From Tetrahymena elliotti 4EA (Eukaryota; Ciliophora; Oligohymenophorea; Hymenostomatida; Tetrahymenidae), in contig JH720361.1 of assembly GCA_000231825.2 (NCBI GenBank), positions 81,009-145,008 of the forward strand: a stretch of 64,000 nt of DNA, given 5' to 3'. The position numbers and the translations under genes are program-made. Positions 50,210 through 63,044 of this stretch are shown piece after piece (the first letter of the stretch is position 1; the number at the start of each line of letters is the position of its first letter). The notes below the pieces were generated by a model. It was not told where the DNA came from. It saw only the letters and a list, made by a program, of their open reading frames with translations, and did no database searches.

Positions 50210-52417
50210 TCATTATTTATTTTTGGATAGAAAAAAAGTTTACACAGTCTGTTAATCTTGGCTAGAATATTGTAATAATTTATTATTTGGAGAAGGCTAG
50301 CTAGTTTTTACTTCATCGCTAAGTAAAAAGTTTTAAAAATGGTCTCCACTACTTTTAGTTCTTGGTGACATTTGTATTAAGGGGTGTTAGATAAACTGTT
50401 TATCACTAACAAAGTGATTGATACTTTCATCTTATTCTTATTCACTTATTCCAGGGATAAGCATTTTTAGTAATCTTCTATCTATGATTGATAAGGATTG
50501 TTTATCTTAATAAACTTCTTTAAAAGCCTTTTCTGCTTCTTTTTCTAAGTTACTTTCATTTTTATGTTTACCTTAGAAAAATGATAAAAATGTTGAACTT
50601 ATTTTATCATCTTTTTATTACTCTAGACAGTTTCCTTCAGATTCTGAAGGAATAATTTCTGTTTGGCTAGATTTTTAATCATTTTAAAAATCTTCAAGGT
50701 AAAGAGTTGGTTTTTAAATACTCTCGAAAAGCTTTATTTGATTTGGATTTAGTAGTAAATACTTGAGCTTTTCAATGTCTAGAAGTTTTTTCATTATGAA
50801 TCTGATATCAAGAAATTCTTACAACTATTTAATGCTATAGTCAATCATTTTATGTTCAGGTTTTTTTTAAATAGATTTAAATTTGATTTATGATTTTACC
50901 ATCTTTGAAATATTTATTTTAATATTTTTAGACTTTTCAAATAAAAATGTGAACAGATTTGCTCCTTGTTTTATAAAGTTGTGGGTCGGTGAGTGAATTT
51001 AATATTCGCTTTATTAAGATGATTATTTCAGATTTTAACTTTTATCTATCTGAATTGCTTTTTAACTTACAATATCTACAAGAAATTGATGAGGTACTTT
51101 ACATGAGTCTTCATTCTCTATTTTATTTTAATGTTTAACTTAGCTATTTAGTATATTTGTTATTTCAAAATTCGAAGTCTAACGAGGGCTTCTCTAATTA
51201 GATCTTCTATTCTGATAATGATGTTAAGGCTTATTTAGAATAAAATCTAATTCTTAATTAATTAAATCTTGATTATTTTTCCTGCTCTGCTACTATTATA
51301 TAGAATTTATTAACTTCTGGCTCATAACTTTACTTTCTGATGGACCATTAGGCTAAAATTTAATTTCTTCTCTTTTTTCTTTAAAATTAAACAAGCTATC
51401 AATTAGTCTATAATAAAGCGATATTTTTTAAACAGGTAAACAAATAATTGAGCCCAAGATCAACAATATATTAAAAATACCACCAATTTAAGAAGTAGCA
51501 CTTAGAATTTTCATGTAAGTTCTGATACATTCAGACTACTTGTTCTTCTCTAATCCAATAAAGAACTCATACATTTTATTATCTTTTTTTGTTACAACTG
51601 TTTCTCTATCAAAGCTATACATCATCCTGTATTCATTTTAAAAATCTTATCTAATTAATCCCTAATCTGTTCTGATAGTATTTTTTCTAAAGTAAACATT
51701 AATATTTTTAAAATAAGAGTAACCTGATTACCAAAATGTATTTTAAGCTATTGGAATGAAAGGCTCTTTCAAATTAGTGGGAGATATTATGTAATTAACA
51801 TAATAAAGTTAAAATGCGACATCACTTAATACTTATTTAATAACACTTTCATCCTAACAATTTTGAATGCAACTTTTTACCTATATGTTCAGTCTTTTAT
51901 ATTTCAATGCACCAAACTGCCCTTCTAATTTGAGTTAAAAATCTAAAGGTAAACAGTAAATATTTGAATAATTTAGTGTTTAGAAGAAACTTTATGTTTC
52001 ATTAACTTAGAAATGCTATTGAGTGCATGGTACCATCTATACAGCCTATGAAACAGTTTACTGCTCATATTAATTGGTTTCATTATTTAAAAACTTTGTA
52101 GTTTCTAATAAAGAAACATCTAAGTAGTAAATAGACTCATCAATAAAATGTTTCAATGACTTATCTTAAATTCCCATAGCAAATGTATACAACTATGGGG
52201 TAAAAACAACCTCTTCTGGTTGTTTTACAAGATAGTCTTAGCTAACAATGTTTGGATTTAAGTATGATAAACAGGAATTCAATATGACGTAAGAATAAAC
52301 AAACATTAGAATACCCACTACTATGGTAATAAAACCTCCAAAGGATGTTTTATGTTTCAAATCTTTTGAGACTCTCATCTGCACTGGTATACCAAAATGA
52401 TCAAAGAATTAAAGCAT
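50210..52417 (-). CDS. ciliate-type two-membrane-segment protein with conserved C-terminal helix (735 aa)
   Basis: Single exon from ATG at 52417 to TGA at 50210-50212. The start with FFDHFGIPVQ, 13 codons before an internal ATG, fits the family opening. A membrane segment follows (GGFITIVVGILMFVYSYVI). Then comes a non-cytoplasmic domain of about 300 residues with several cysteines (QMVPCTQQ, KSCIQNCQDES) and a second membrane segment (IGGIFNILLILGSIICL). The long hydrophilic tail, rich in N, Q, S and K, contains the conserved LDIRFIMKKLLDIEKLKYLL. I recognise this arrangement from large families of putative membrane proteins in Tetrahymena and Paramecium. It has no assigned biochemical function. 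A sensor or adhesion role would be a guess. Confidence 0.72.
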
Positions 52418-54611
52418 TTTCAAAGATCAATCTTATTTATTTATTTCTTTTTTACCAAAAAAATTTATTAACTTTTTATTTTGTTTTCTTTTTGATTAAT
52501 TTAACTTTTTATCTATTCCAAAAATATAAAATCAAAATAATTAGATGATTTAGTAATACACAATAGTAAGGTTTCTTTTGTATTACAAGCTTCTCTTTTT
52601 AAATTGTTCCACTTTCAAGAAAAAAAGTAAATCAATACTATTACTAATTAAAAAACTAAAATTTTGTTTTTAAGAAGTTGAAAACAGCCCTAATCTATTT
52701 ACAATTACTTTAAATCAAAAAAGGTAGGATGTTTGTTTATTTATTTATTTCAGTTAGTCATTACATCTTTTAAATTTCTTTTGTATAAGCCACCTTTTCA
52801 AAAATTTATTTACCTCATGAAAAATACATATTAACTTTCATGCTACTAAAATCGAAAATTACCATAAAAGTGAAAAACATTTTTAGTGTACTATTTTATT
52901 GATTTCTTTTTTTAACAAAAATTTTATGTTCAAAATTATTTTATACACAAATAAATTCAAAATAAAGTAACAACAAAAATCAGTTTTTTATTATTAATCA
53001 AATTATTGTTATAAATCTCAAAATAAAAAAAAACAAATTTGATTAATCACTCAATCACTATACTAATCACTAAATAAACTAGTTCTTTATCTTCAAATGG
53101 AAAGTTTAGAAACTATTTCAACAACATTTAGAAAGTGAAAATCTGTCTTTAATGGTATATTTGATGATCATTTTTGTTTTTGAAATTAATTAAAATAAAA
53201 TTTCACAAATTTTATTAAAAAACATTATTAAATATTGTAATTACCATCAATATTTTTCCTTTAATTGGAGAGCTAAAAATTTTTAGTAATTTTTCACTAA
53301 ATTTTTATTTAAAAAAAATTTTATCAGATAAGAACGAATACTTTAAATCAAAATACTGTTATTTATTGAATATTTACAGAAAGTTTGTCCAAAATAGTTT
53401 GCAAAATCTAAGAATTCGCTCAAACGTTTATTAACTCTTGAACAATTTCAAGCTTACTATTTTAATTAAAAATTCAGGTAGAATGTTTGTCAATATAATC
53501 TAATAATAGGGAGAATTAATTTAAAAAAATAAATAAAATAAAAAATTTAATAATACTTTATAATAATTCGACCTTCTTTCTTTATAACAAAATCAGCTTA
53601 AAGAAGAATGAATCTATTTATTTTTCAAAAATCTCTTGTATACCTACCTATTCAAAATAAAATAAATTTATAAATATCTCGATAAATAATAAGTGGAAAA
53701 GTATTCAAACTATTTAATTACTGAAAAGAATCAAAACCTTTGATAATATTCAATAGCACATTCTTAAAGTGGAATAATTTTTTATTTTTCTGTAAAATAA
53801 ATCAAGTGATTATTAGAGAAAACATAAATAAAGCTTACTTATTTTAAAAAAATTAAAAATGTTTATTATTATTATGAAAAAATGATCTAACTAGGAAATA
53901 TTAAAAAGAATAGAATCAATCTCTTCTTACAATAAAACTAAAAAAAACTTAAATTTTTATTTTGGTAGTTGATTGATTCATAATTTGAATATTCGACAAA
54001 GAGAAAGTAACATAATAAAAATAATTTAAAAAATCACTTTTGAAATTTTAACAAATTTCGAACATTTTATAATATTTCATAATATTTTAATCACTTTAAT
54101 TTTTTAAAATTTATTTGAGAATGTTTTCAGTTTTAATGTTTTAGATGTATTTTCATCAAACAAATTAGAACTCATTTTTAAAATTTTTAGAGCACTGCAT
54201 TATTCGCAGGCTCTAAATTTTATCAATCTAGATAGATCTATTTATTTTTACTTAAATATAAAATTTGAGAGCTAATTCTTTTAGTGTTTAAATGATAATT
54301 TACTTTTATTCTTTGAAAAGGATAAAAAAATTAGTACTACAAACTGTTGTTTTATCTTTCATTTTTACGCTTAATTATTACTTTAATTGTTGGTCAAAAA
54401 AAATACTTAAATTGATTAATTTCATTTATAAAATTAAATTAACTAACTTCTTCAAAAATATCATACAAAAATTTATTATTATTTTTATTTAGGTTTCTTC
54501 TTTTTTATCAAATTTTTTTGAAACAAAAACTGAAAATGAATGCAAATAAAAATAATAAATAAATTTATTTAATTTTTCTATATTATCTCATTTTACTCTT
54601 TAGATAAGTGT
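52418..54611. other. 2.2-kb intergenic region
   Basis: No gene is recognised. Standard-code ORFs at 52345-52548 and 54292-54492 are low-complexity shadows. The one structured element is the hairpin at 54180-54221. Confidence 0.55.
54180..54221. other. strong hairpin (candidate RNA element)
   Basis: The left arm AAAATTTTTAGAGCACTGC pairs with GCAGGCTCTAAATTTT across a 7-base loop (ATTATTC). The only interruptions are one bulged A and two extra T. The G+C-rich inner part is unusual for this region. It lies about 400 bases past the 3' end of the phosphoesterase gene. Role unknown. Confidence 0.4.
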
Positions 54612-56236
54612 TCATTTCCAACTTTTAATTTATGTAAAAGTGGTAAAGAAGCTAGCAGCGCTAGGATGACCACCTCCATTAAAATGCTATGCAACAATAT
54701 GACATTTTTGTTCTTTATCAGGGTCATTATCACTTCTTAGAGAGACTTTAACTTAAGATTTACCCTTAGATGAAATTATAAAGCAACCTATGTTATCCAT
54801 TCCATCTTTAAAACTCATTTCGGCTAATTTATGGGCAGTTTAATTAGTTATTGATAAATTAGATGACATGACTGCATAGCATTTTGCTAGTGTGTTATAT
54901 TTGCCTCCTATGTGCACAATATACTTTTATTTAACCAAATTGTTAGCTTACTTTTCTAAAGAATTTAGAATTGCTTCTCCTAATTTTACATGTCCCTCTA
55001 TGTAGCAATTAACTAATTTAGAAAATATAAAAGTGTTTGATCTTGCATTGAGTTCATATTAGTTTGATATCAAATTAGCTACAAATGCCTCAGCTCTTCT
55101 ATTTTATTCAAATTTAGTATCATAAATTTCTACCATTTTACTAATATCTTTAATTTGCTAATATAACTCGTCATTAAGATAATCTTTATAATTAAATAAT
55201 TTTGTAAAAAAATCAAAAGTTAAACTGGCTCCACTCATTTTTCTATAATATATTATCTATAAATTGGGTAAGATTTTTTTTATTTATTTAGATAATTGAA
55301 CAGGGATGTAATCTTCGTTAGTATTTTAAGTTGTTTCTTCTTTAGACTCTTCTTTTGTCTAACTTAATTCTGGATCGGAAACATAATTTATATCCTCTGT
55401 TAACTTATCTTAATTTTAAATAACTTACTCTAAAGTATTAATTATTGAGATGTGATGGTCAATCACAATAACTTTTTTATATTAATCACAAAATTTCTAT
55501 AAATTCTAAGCACTCTATCCATAATAATCTAAAAGAATCAAAACAGAGTTAGCCTTATCAACAGTTTTTAATTTTAAATAAACTTCTCCTTATTCAGTTG
55601 GATTTTATTAAATCTTACTCGGAACAAATTTCATTTGCTTGAAAGAATCGCTATATAAATAACCCTTCAAATCCTCACTATGCAACAAAAGTCTCTATTT
55701 CAACTAATTTAAATCTTCAGACAAATTACTGCTTTCTTATTATGATTACTTCTACTCTTCTTCATTTACTACATTTTAAACCTAAATCAAATAATTATCG
55801 TAAATAAATTATTTATTTTTTAACTATCTACCTCTTGACTTGTAACTTTTTGCTCTTAAATTTTGTGATTTACTCCTTCATAATAGCCAGCCTCAAAATC
55901 TTCATTTAGTAATCTTTGCATCAAATCTGTATTAAATGAATTGTAAAGTTTCAATGAGAAAAAACAATTAAGAGCACTAAAAACTCCATCTATGCAAGGA
56001 TAATGGTATCCAACAATAATACTTTATTAGCCTGTTTTTTCCATAAAACTCTTTAGTCTTTTCTTTTTCTTTTTTTTCTTTTACTATTCTTATTCTTATA
56101 TTTTTGGTACACCTACTTATTACTTTTTAAGTCTCTTCAAATATATAAAGGATTCTATTATCTTTTACTCTAAATGCTTTTTAATTTGCTTAATTTTGGT
56201 TATCTATTTTTACTTTTTACGTAAATCTTTATCCAT
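54612..56236 (-). CDS. DHH-family phosphoesterase (DHH + DHHA1 domains), 524 aa
   Basis: Exons 56236-55832 and 55781-54612 (phase-0 intron). After a lysine/glutamine-rich leader (about 65 residues) the DHH domain begins with VGYHYPCIDGVFSALN (D83). ILLDYYG (D220) and VIVIDHHISIINT (D243-H244-H245) follow, the signature of manganese-dependent DHH phosphoesterases. The C-terminus carries the DHHA1 motif FNGGGHPSAASF. Acidic/polar insertions lie at residues 136-200 and about 255-290. Family members hydrolyse phosphodiester or phosphoanhydride bonds in short oligonucleotides, cyclic dinucleotides or polyphosphate. The substrate here cannot be told from sequence. All recognised metal-ligand motifs are present, so it is probably active. 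Confidence 0.82.
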
Positions 56237-56803
56237 TTACAAATTTTATGTAAACCTAATATTTATAAAATAATATCTATTTATTCTTTCAGTTCATCCT
56301 TTAGAAATGAATTTACCATTTAAATTACTTTTGTTCAGCAAATTATCATAAAACATTTTTGAAAAATTTGATTTATAAACCCAAAATAAGATTCGATAAT
56401 AGTAAATAAATCAAATCAGTTTTAGAGATTAGTCAAGTAAAAATTTATGATGTAGAATAAATAAAGCTCTTAACTTCTCTTTAGGTGAACAAAATTAATA
56501 TAAAATGAATGACGCTCTTAATCTTTATTTAGGTATTCAGCTTTAGGAATTTTTTAGTTTAGAGTAGTTTAATTATTTTAGGGAGCTTTTCATCAAATGA
56601 GATTGAATTAAATTATTAATAGTTTTTAATTTATTGAATGGTAGTTAATAAAAAAGATTAATACGAATATAAAAGGAAAAATTAAGTAATGCTTTGAAAA
56701 GGATGAATGAATAAATAATAAAATGATAGATATGCATGTATGTACAAGATAATAATGTTAAAATTATTTTATGAACTTATTTGAAATAATTTTTATTGTT
56801 TCT
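56237..56803. other. intergenic, nothing recognised
   Basis: AT-rich spacer between two minus-strand genes. Confidence 0.6.
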
Positions 56804-59800
56804 TCATTTACGATGAGAATCAAAATCGTCATCATAATCTTTTTCTTCTTGTTTAACATAAGTTTTTTATTCTACATCCATACTGTAGAAAGCAATACTG
56901 AGTAAGAAAGCAAATTATTAAATTTCTTATGACTCTTAAGGCATAGTTAAATATTCTCTGAAATAAATTTCTGAGTTTTCTTTATTTTCTCTCAATTTAG
57001 CTACAAGCTTTCTAGTTTAATAAGCCAAAGGATGCTTACTGCTACATGTGAACATCATATTTTCAAAATTAATTTCTGATAAATCTTATTAGTAAGGTGA
57101 ATACTCCTTAACAAATTCATAAATATCTTAATCAGATTTAACATCTCCAAAAATTTTAATTGTGTTGGCATTTTAGTTATGTTATAAGTACTCAATAATA
57201 TCAAACAACCCATTCTATTTATTTTATTCAAAAAAAATTAAAAGATTTATCATTTTGGATATAAAAAAAATACATGATAGGCAGAACATCTGATCAAATT
57301 AGGTTCATTTAAAACAGCCATAAATAAAGAAAGTCCTGACAAAGGGGTAGTAGAGTAACCACAAATTTTTTTTGATATTTCTTGCTCCTTAATATATTTT
57401 GCTATATCTATTAAATCACAAAAATTAGTTAATCTTCTCTCAGCACATCCAGCATCGAACCATTCTTATCCCATATCATAAGTACCTTCAAAAAGCAATT
57501 TTAATAAATTAAAATATATAAAATAAAGTAAATAATACCTCTCATGTGGGGATAGGCAATAATAACTCCTCTATCAAGCAAAGAAACCATATTTGGAGTT
57601 AAATCTTTTTTTAAATAATGTTAAAGAATATTTTTTTGCTATTAAATGTTTAATTACCATAATTTCCTCTGTTATTTTCTTCTTGATTTAAATATAAAAT
57701 GCAAGGACTGTTTGCATTTACATATTGTTTATTATAAACTAAAGTAAATGGAACCTCAACACCATCTCTTGATTTGGCTTAAAGTCTATTTTAAAATAAA
57801 AATATTCATTTTTAATTCTCTTCAAATTTTAATATTACCTTTCCATTTAATAATTTTAACTCTAAAAGTTGACAAACAATCTTAAATGGAATGATTAACA
57901 ATCTCTCATAGCCATATTGTAGCTCATGAAATTCTATGGTTGATTAGGTGTCTAATTTTATTAATAAAAATACTACGTTAGGCCATTGCTTAAATAAATG
58001 AAATTTACCATCAAGGTGAAATTATAGCAATTAGAAGTATAGTATTAATTAGACTCAGGCTAAATGTCATACAACTCTTCTTAGAATGAAAGTGTGTGGA
58101 AAGATTTTGTCTTAAAGTTATAAACTTTGATATAATCTTTTTATTCAGGCATTTTAGAAACAAGAATAGCAACATAGTGTTAGAATACTTCAAAGTGTTT
58201 GATATACTCATCTTTTTCAGCTTCAAAAAATAATTCTTTGTTCAAGCTTACTTCAATGGCTTAATATTTTTCTTTCTACACCATTTCCAAGAATTAAGAT
58301 TTCAATGTACCAGTACTTAATGCGTTGCTTTCTACCATTTTTTTAGCTTCTTAGTAAACTTCATTTATGTTAACCACTGAAGGCTTAGTCTCTTAGCTTT
58401 GTTTCATCTCAATTAATTCTCTACTTCCTTTAGTGTAATGATTCATGAATAACTAAATTATTTTAAATTTTAATTGAAATTTTTTGTGATAAAAATTAAT
58501 TTTTACTTTAGTAGGTCTTTCATCTTTATATGATTAAGTATAAAAAACACTTGTATCACCCATCTTTAACTTAGTTAAAGTATCACTAGTTCTTTCCTAT
58601 AAAAATTAAAAATATAATTTAGATTTATTTAAAACACAAGCAAACATAACATACTAGAATTAGTCTAAATTCTGTATTTGGCATATATGTTTCCTTAAAG
58701 TAAAGCTAATTTTGATCATTTCCACCAATTGAACAAGAATCAATCAAAATGACATCTTTATTATTTATTTATCTAACTATTTATTTTTAAAATAAAATTT
58801 TATTAAGAGTTCAATTTAATTTTCCTATTTTTTATTTATCTTCTCTGAATTAATTAATAGAGATATTCAGTGGTATTGAATAATTTAAATTTTTTTCAAA
58901 ACTTAAAGCATATTTTTTTTGTAAATAAATATATTTTCTTCAAGAAGGATTTCTTTTAAACTATGAGAATTTTTTAATGAATAAAATAAAAAGCTTTAAA
59001 ATTTTGAGCTAATTAATTAAAAATTTTAATTCAATATTAATTTAATTAATAGCATCAATATTTTTTAATTAATTGCTAAAATTAAAATGAAAAATATTAA
59101 TATATTTTTTCAATATTTTCTTGATTTTATAAAGATTGAAATATTTGTTGAGAAATGAAAATTCTATTTGAATATTATAAAAAATAATTTAGCATTTCAA
59201 GTGACAATTTATATTTTTCATTAGAGTAAATGCTTTGCTAATTTCTATCTTAAGATTTTTTAATTAAGTTTTTGTTTGATTTAATTGAAAAATGATTGGT
59301 CAAGATTTGGTTTTTTTTTTGTTTCAATTGATTTAGAATTCATTTATTTTATTGTTTTCAGCTATTAAAGACCATTTTTTTATTTAAAATAAACTAACTG
59401 CTATTATAATTTGTTGGGTAAAAAATAAGTTTTTAAAGCAAGATATTTAATTAAAATAAAGGTTTACTTCTAAATTAAAAGTTGGGATTCTTTTCTTCAA
59501 TAATAGTTTTAGGTTATACTTTAGATATTTCAGGATCTAAGAGGTTGATGCTTGAAATGATTGAGAATCTTCCAAGATCATTTTTTTAAGATAGAAAAAT
59601 GTTATTAAATGAGTCATAAGCAACAGTATCATCTATGTTTGAGAAGATACGAGGGATAAACTTTTATAATTTCATATCTTTGATGATCATAATATATTCT
59701 GAGTTATTGTTGTAGATATCGAAAATAAATGAAATGTAATCATGATCAGGACTACATATAACATCTTAAAACATGACATTTCCAAGTTCTATTTCATCAG

Positions 59801-60972
59801 CAAGATGCTCTATTCTTTTATCAAATTCTACATAATTTTCAAGAAAATTGAGAATTTCTTATTTATTAGTAACTTATTCTTCTTCATTATTTTCATGATT
59901 AATTTCCATAATATTGAAGGGTTTGAATCTAAATTTTTAAATGCTAGTTCTATACAAACTTAATGGACATTCTTTAGTTACTCTTGGATCACGGTTGTAA
60001 TAAATAAATCTAATTTCAAATTATTTAATTAAATTTTAAGATAAGAATTAAACCGAATTTACTCAATCAAGTATAATTAGAAATTGCTATAATTTAATTT
60101 TAAGTTATTTACTTATCAGTATATAAAGGTACATTATCATGGATATCAGTCTTTTTTCTTAGATCATTAAGCAATGTGTCTTCTAACTAAGAAACCTTAA
60201 TTAATGACATATCAGAATACATGTTTTCTTTTTGAATAAATGAATCAATCTTCTTTTAAATCATTTCATTTTCAAATTGAGTTTGAGAATTTTCTCTTGC
60301 TTCTATTTGTTCACTCATAGATTCAATTTCTGTAGTGTTTTTGTTTTTGTGTTGCTAAAGGTAAGAATACTAATCAACCAGTGTTTCAAAGTCTGTTTTT
60401 AATACAGAAGACTCTTTTTCATGTGAAGGATAAATACGAATGTCAATCATTCTTTTGCTAAATTCACTAAAATTTCTTATTCTGGGTAAATCACGTTTCT
60501 TTTAAGGATCAGTTGATAATAACCTATCAATAGCTGTTTTTTTAAGTCTTCCTTATTCTAGTTTAATGATTTTTCTTTCCATTACATGTTCACTATCAAG
60601 TCTCTCTTCGTAAGCCTTAATTTCATGAAAAACAGTCTTTGTTCCTAATACTTTGTCTATATTTAACATACGATTTCTTTCTAAGTCACTGATATCTTTA
60701 TTCTCTTCCAAAAAGATTTCCTTATCTTCTTTTACGCTCATTGTAATTCTATTTCTAGGATCATATTAGCTGAGATCTTTCATTTTCTCATCAGGTTCTG
60801 GATCTTCTAGAAGAGCAATAATAGGATTCTTTTTATTGGTCTATCCTGTCATAGGATTAACTTTCTAAATTCTATTTCTGGCAGATTTTTTAAATAACCT
60901 AGTAAAAATAGATTCATATTCTTCACGATTTGTAAAAGATTTTCTTAAACCTAACCTAATTAATCTGTTCAT
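56804..60972 (-). CDS. oligopeptidase B-like (S9A) protein lacking the catalytic triad; 10 exons, 995 aa
   Basis: Exons: 60972-60113, 60009-59468, 58776-58655, 58596-58507, 58452-58009, 57951-57839, 57785-57658, 57604-57539, 57485-57274, 57214-56804 (2988 coding bases, phases close). The 691-base second intron is the longest. The first roughly 285 residues are an N-terminal extension starting MNRLIRLGLRKSF (possible mitochondrial presequence). The rest follows oligopeptidase B in order: VPLYTDKFIYYN, DVICSPDHDYISF, NKDVILIDSCS, AKSRDGVEVPFTLVYN, VSLLDRGVIIAYPHMRGTYD, KEYSPYQ, KLVAKLR. The nucleophile elbow (family G-G-S-A-G-G) reads CGYSTTPLSG (about residues 830-839). The aspartate position (L-x-D-x-x-V) reads SSKHPLA (about 917-923), and the glycine-histidine motif is absent. 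It is inferred to be a non-peptidase paralogue. Confidence 0.8.
58777..59467 (-). other. 691-bp intron of the oligopeptidase B-like gene
   Basis: The donor GTAAACC and acceptor AATAG join FQFR to IRQINNKDVI in phase 1. The joined protein aligns without a gap to the corresponding bacterial oligopeptidase B segment. No nested gene is seen in the intron. Confidence 0.65.
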
Positions 60973-61464
60973 TTTTTATCAAAAACTCTTAAATTTATAA
61001 TTGTTTGCAAAGAAAGAAAGAATAATCTTAAATAAATTCCAGAATTAATTATTTATCATTAGGATATCTAAGAATATCTTTTTTGCCTTAAACATATTTT
61101 TTAATTCAAAGTTATCAAATTTAACTTTTTAAACATTTTTAGAAAAAAAAGTAGAGTTAATTTTGGATTGCTATTTTGATGTGGTTCATTTACATTCCAG
61201 TAGAATCTAATATTATATTTTTAGATATTATTTCATTATTTATCAAATTCTATAAAATATTTTTTCAAAGGCATATAGGATGTTATCTTATTGTAAAGTG
61301 TTGATTGGTTGGCTTTCATTCATTGAATTATTAAATCAATTAGTTTTATAAATAAAACTTCTAAAACTGCTTATTTTTTAATTAATTAAATAGAAATAAT
61401 AAATATTTGATTTTTTAGATAGTTAGATAGATAGATTTAATCAAAAAGTAGCCATTAAATAGAC
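60973..61464. other. divergent intergenic region
   Basis: This separates the oligopeptidase B-like gene (minus) from the C2-like gene (plus). A short AGATAG/TAGATAG repeat lies at about 61417-61436. Confidence 0.5.
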
Positions 61465-62219
61465 ATGAAAGAAATTAGAATTACATTTTCTAATCTTAAA
61501 TTAATTGATAAGATATAGAACTATATACCTGATATTGAAGGAGGTTATTTTTTAGAAATATACTATGGATCTAAGAGAGTTACTTCAAAGCCATTTAGAG
61601 TTTCAAATTGTATTTATAATTAAATAAATATTTAGATTTGGATAACCTTAAATAATTAGAAATAATGAAATTTTTATAATGAAATATAGAAAAGAAAGAA
61701 GCACCCATTACTAATAACTTATTTATCTTTAATATTTGTGGAAATAGCTTAGACTTTATTTTAAAATCCTACCAATCTTATGATTTTATTGTAAAAATTT
61801 GAACTTATTTATGAATTCGTTATGAAATATATTTGAAAAAATAGGCTTCAGGATAATTAAAATTGGATGATATTAAAGATTAGGAAGTAGTAACAATTGA
61901 TCTTTTGGTAGAAAGAGTTGTCTTCACTCGCTTGAGTTTTGAAGTCAAGTAATTAAGATTGTTATTTTATCAAATATAATCGAATTTCTATTTATGTAGT
62001 GTCATTGAAAATATTATTGAGAAAGAAGTTATAGTGGAAAAGGATGAAGATTGCTTCAAGCCTCCCGAGCCAGAAATAGATTTGGAAGAAGTAAGAAGAA
62101 AAGAGGAAGAAGAAAGATAAAAATTACTTGAAGAGTAAGAAGCACTAAGAAGAGCTGAATTAAATAAAAATGCTATCACATTTACAAATATACAAGTTAA
62201 AGATGCTCCTTATTACTGA
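61465..62219 (+). CDS. small C2-domain-like protein, 206 aa
   Basis: Exons 61465-61609, 61690-61790 and 61845-62219 (621 coding bases, phases 1 and 0 close). The first 125 residues have the beta-strand pattern and spacing of a C2 domain: KEIRITFSNLKLID at the start, GGYFLEIYYGSKRVTSKPF, NNLFIFNICGNSLDFIL, then QLKLDDIKDQ and VVTIDLLVE. The usual calcium-binding aspartates are not clear, so membrane binding, if any, may be calcium-independent. The C-terminal 70 residues are a charged helix (EEVRRKEEEERQKLLEEQEA), probably coiled coil. The assignment rests on pattern rather than strong motif matches. A ciliary or cytoskeletal adaptor role is possible but unsupported. Confidence 0.55.
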
Positions 62220-63044
62220 AAAATACTATTAATTAAATGTTCAAAAATATTTTATCAAAAAACATGTTCTTTACTTGATATTAATTTAAAAAATCTTAAA
62301 AGCAAAAAACTTTTCTTCCAATAGATTATTTTAATAAAACAAATTTTGTAATTTTTTATATGTTTTAGTTATATTTTTAAAATAATTTTTTCAAATTCTA
62401 GTTGTTTTTCCCTATTAAAAACACCTTTTATTTATGTATGAAATTTGGCATAAAATTGATTTATTTAATCATTTAAATGAATTATTAAACACAAAAACAA
62501 ATATTTTATCTCATTTCTCAAATGGATAATTTTTAATAATATTTTTAAATTTATAAAAATTGAGCTACAATTTAACACACTTTAAATTGTTTAGATTGTA
62601 TGTTTTTATATCTTTGCTTGAGATCAATATAATAAAAATTGAATTTTTGGTGAGTTTATGTAAATAAAATAAATAAATCATTTAAATCTTTTATTTATTT
62701 TTAAATTGTTTAATAACGAAAAAAAGAAGTTCTTAAGACATTTTTTGAATAAAATATTTAAATTTATCTTTGAAAGTCAAAGCTGGTTCTTGATCAAGAT
62801 TACTTAGAATAAATCACAAAAATAAAGGTAAGTAAGAATTAAAATTTACATAAAAAATAATGTAAGCTCAATCCTCATTATTATTACTAAGAAATAAAAC
62901 AAAAATTGTGATTTTGTCTTAATTTTTTTATAAGCCTTGATATTTTTAATTAAAAGAATACAAAATGAATATTTACAAAAACTGTGAAAAGAAACAATAA
63001 AGTAATAATAATTTATTTAATTGATTTTTATGATATTTCTTCCT
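62220..63044. other. convergent intergenic region, nothing recognised
   Basis: AT-rich spacer between the 3' ends of the C2-like gene and the HAD phosphatase gene. Confidence 0.6.

Noticed and set aside
56804..58684. Reading the oligopeptidase B-like locus as two genes, a truncated C-terminal half and an unrelated gene upstream
   Set aside because: A 691-base GT..AG intron joins the halves in phase and the joined protein aligns without a gap to the family, so a single gene is the better model.
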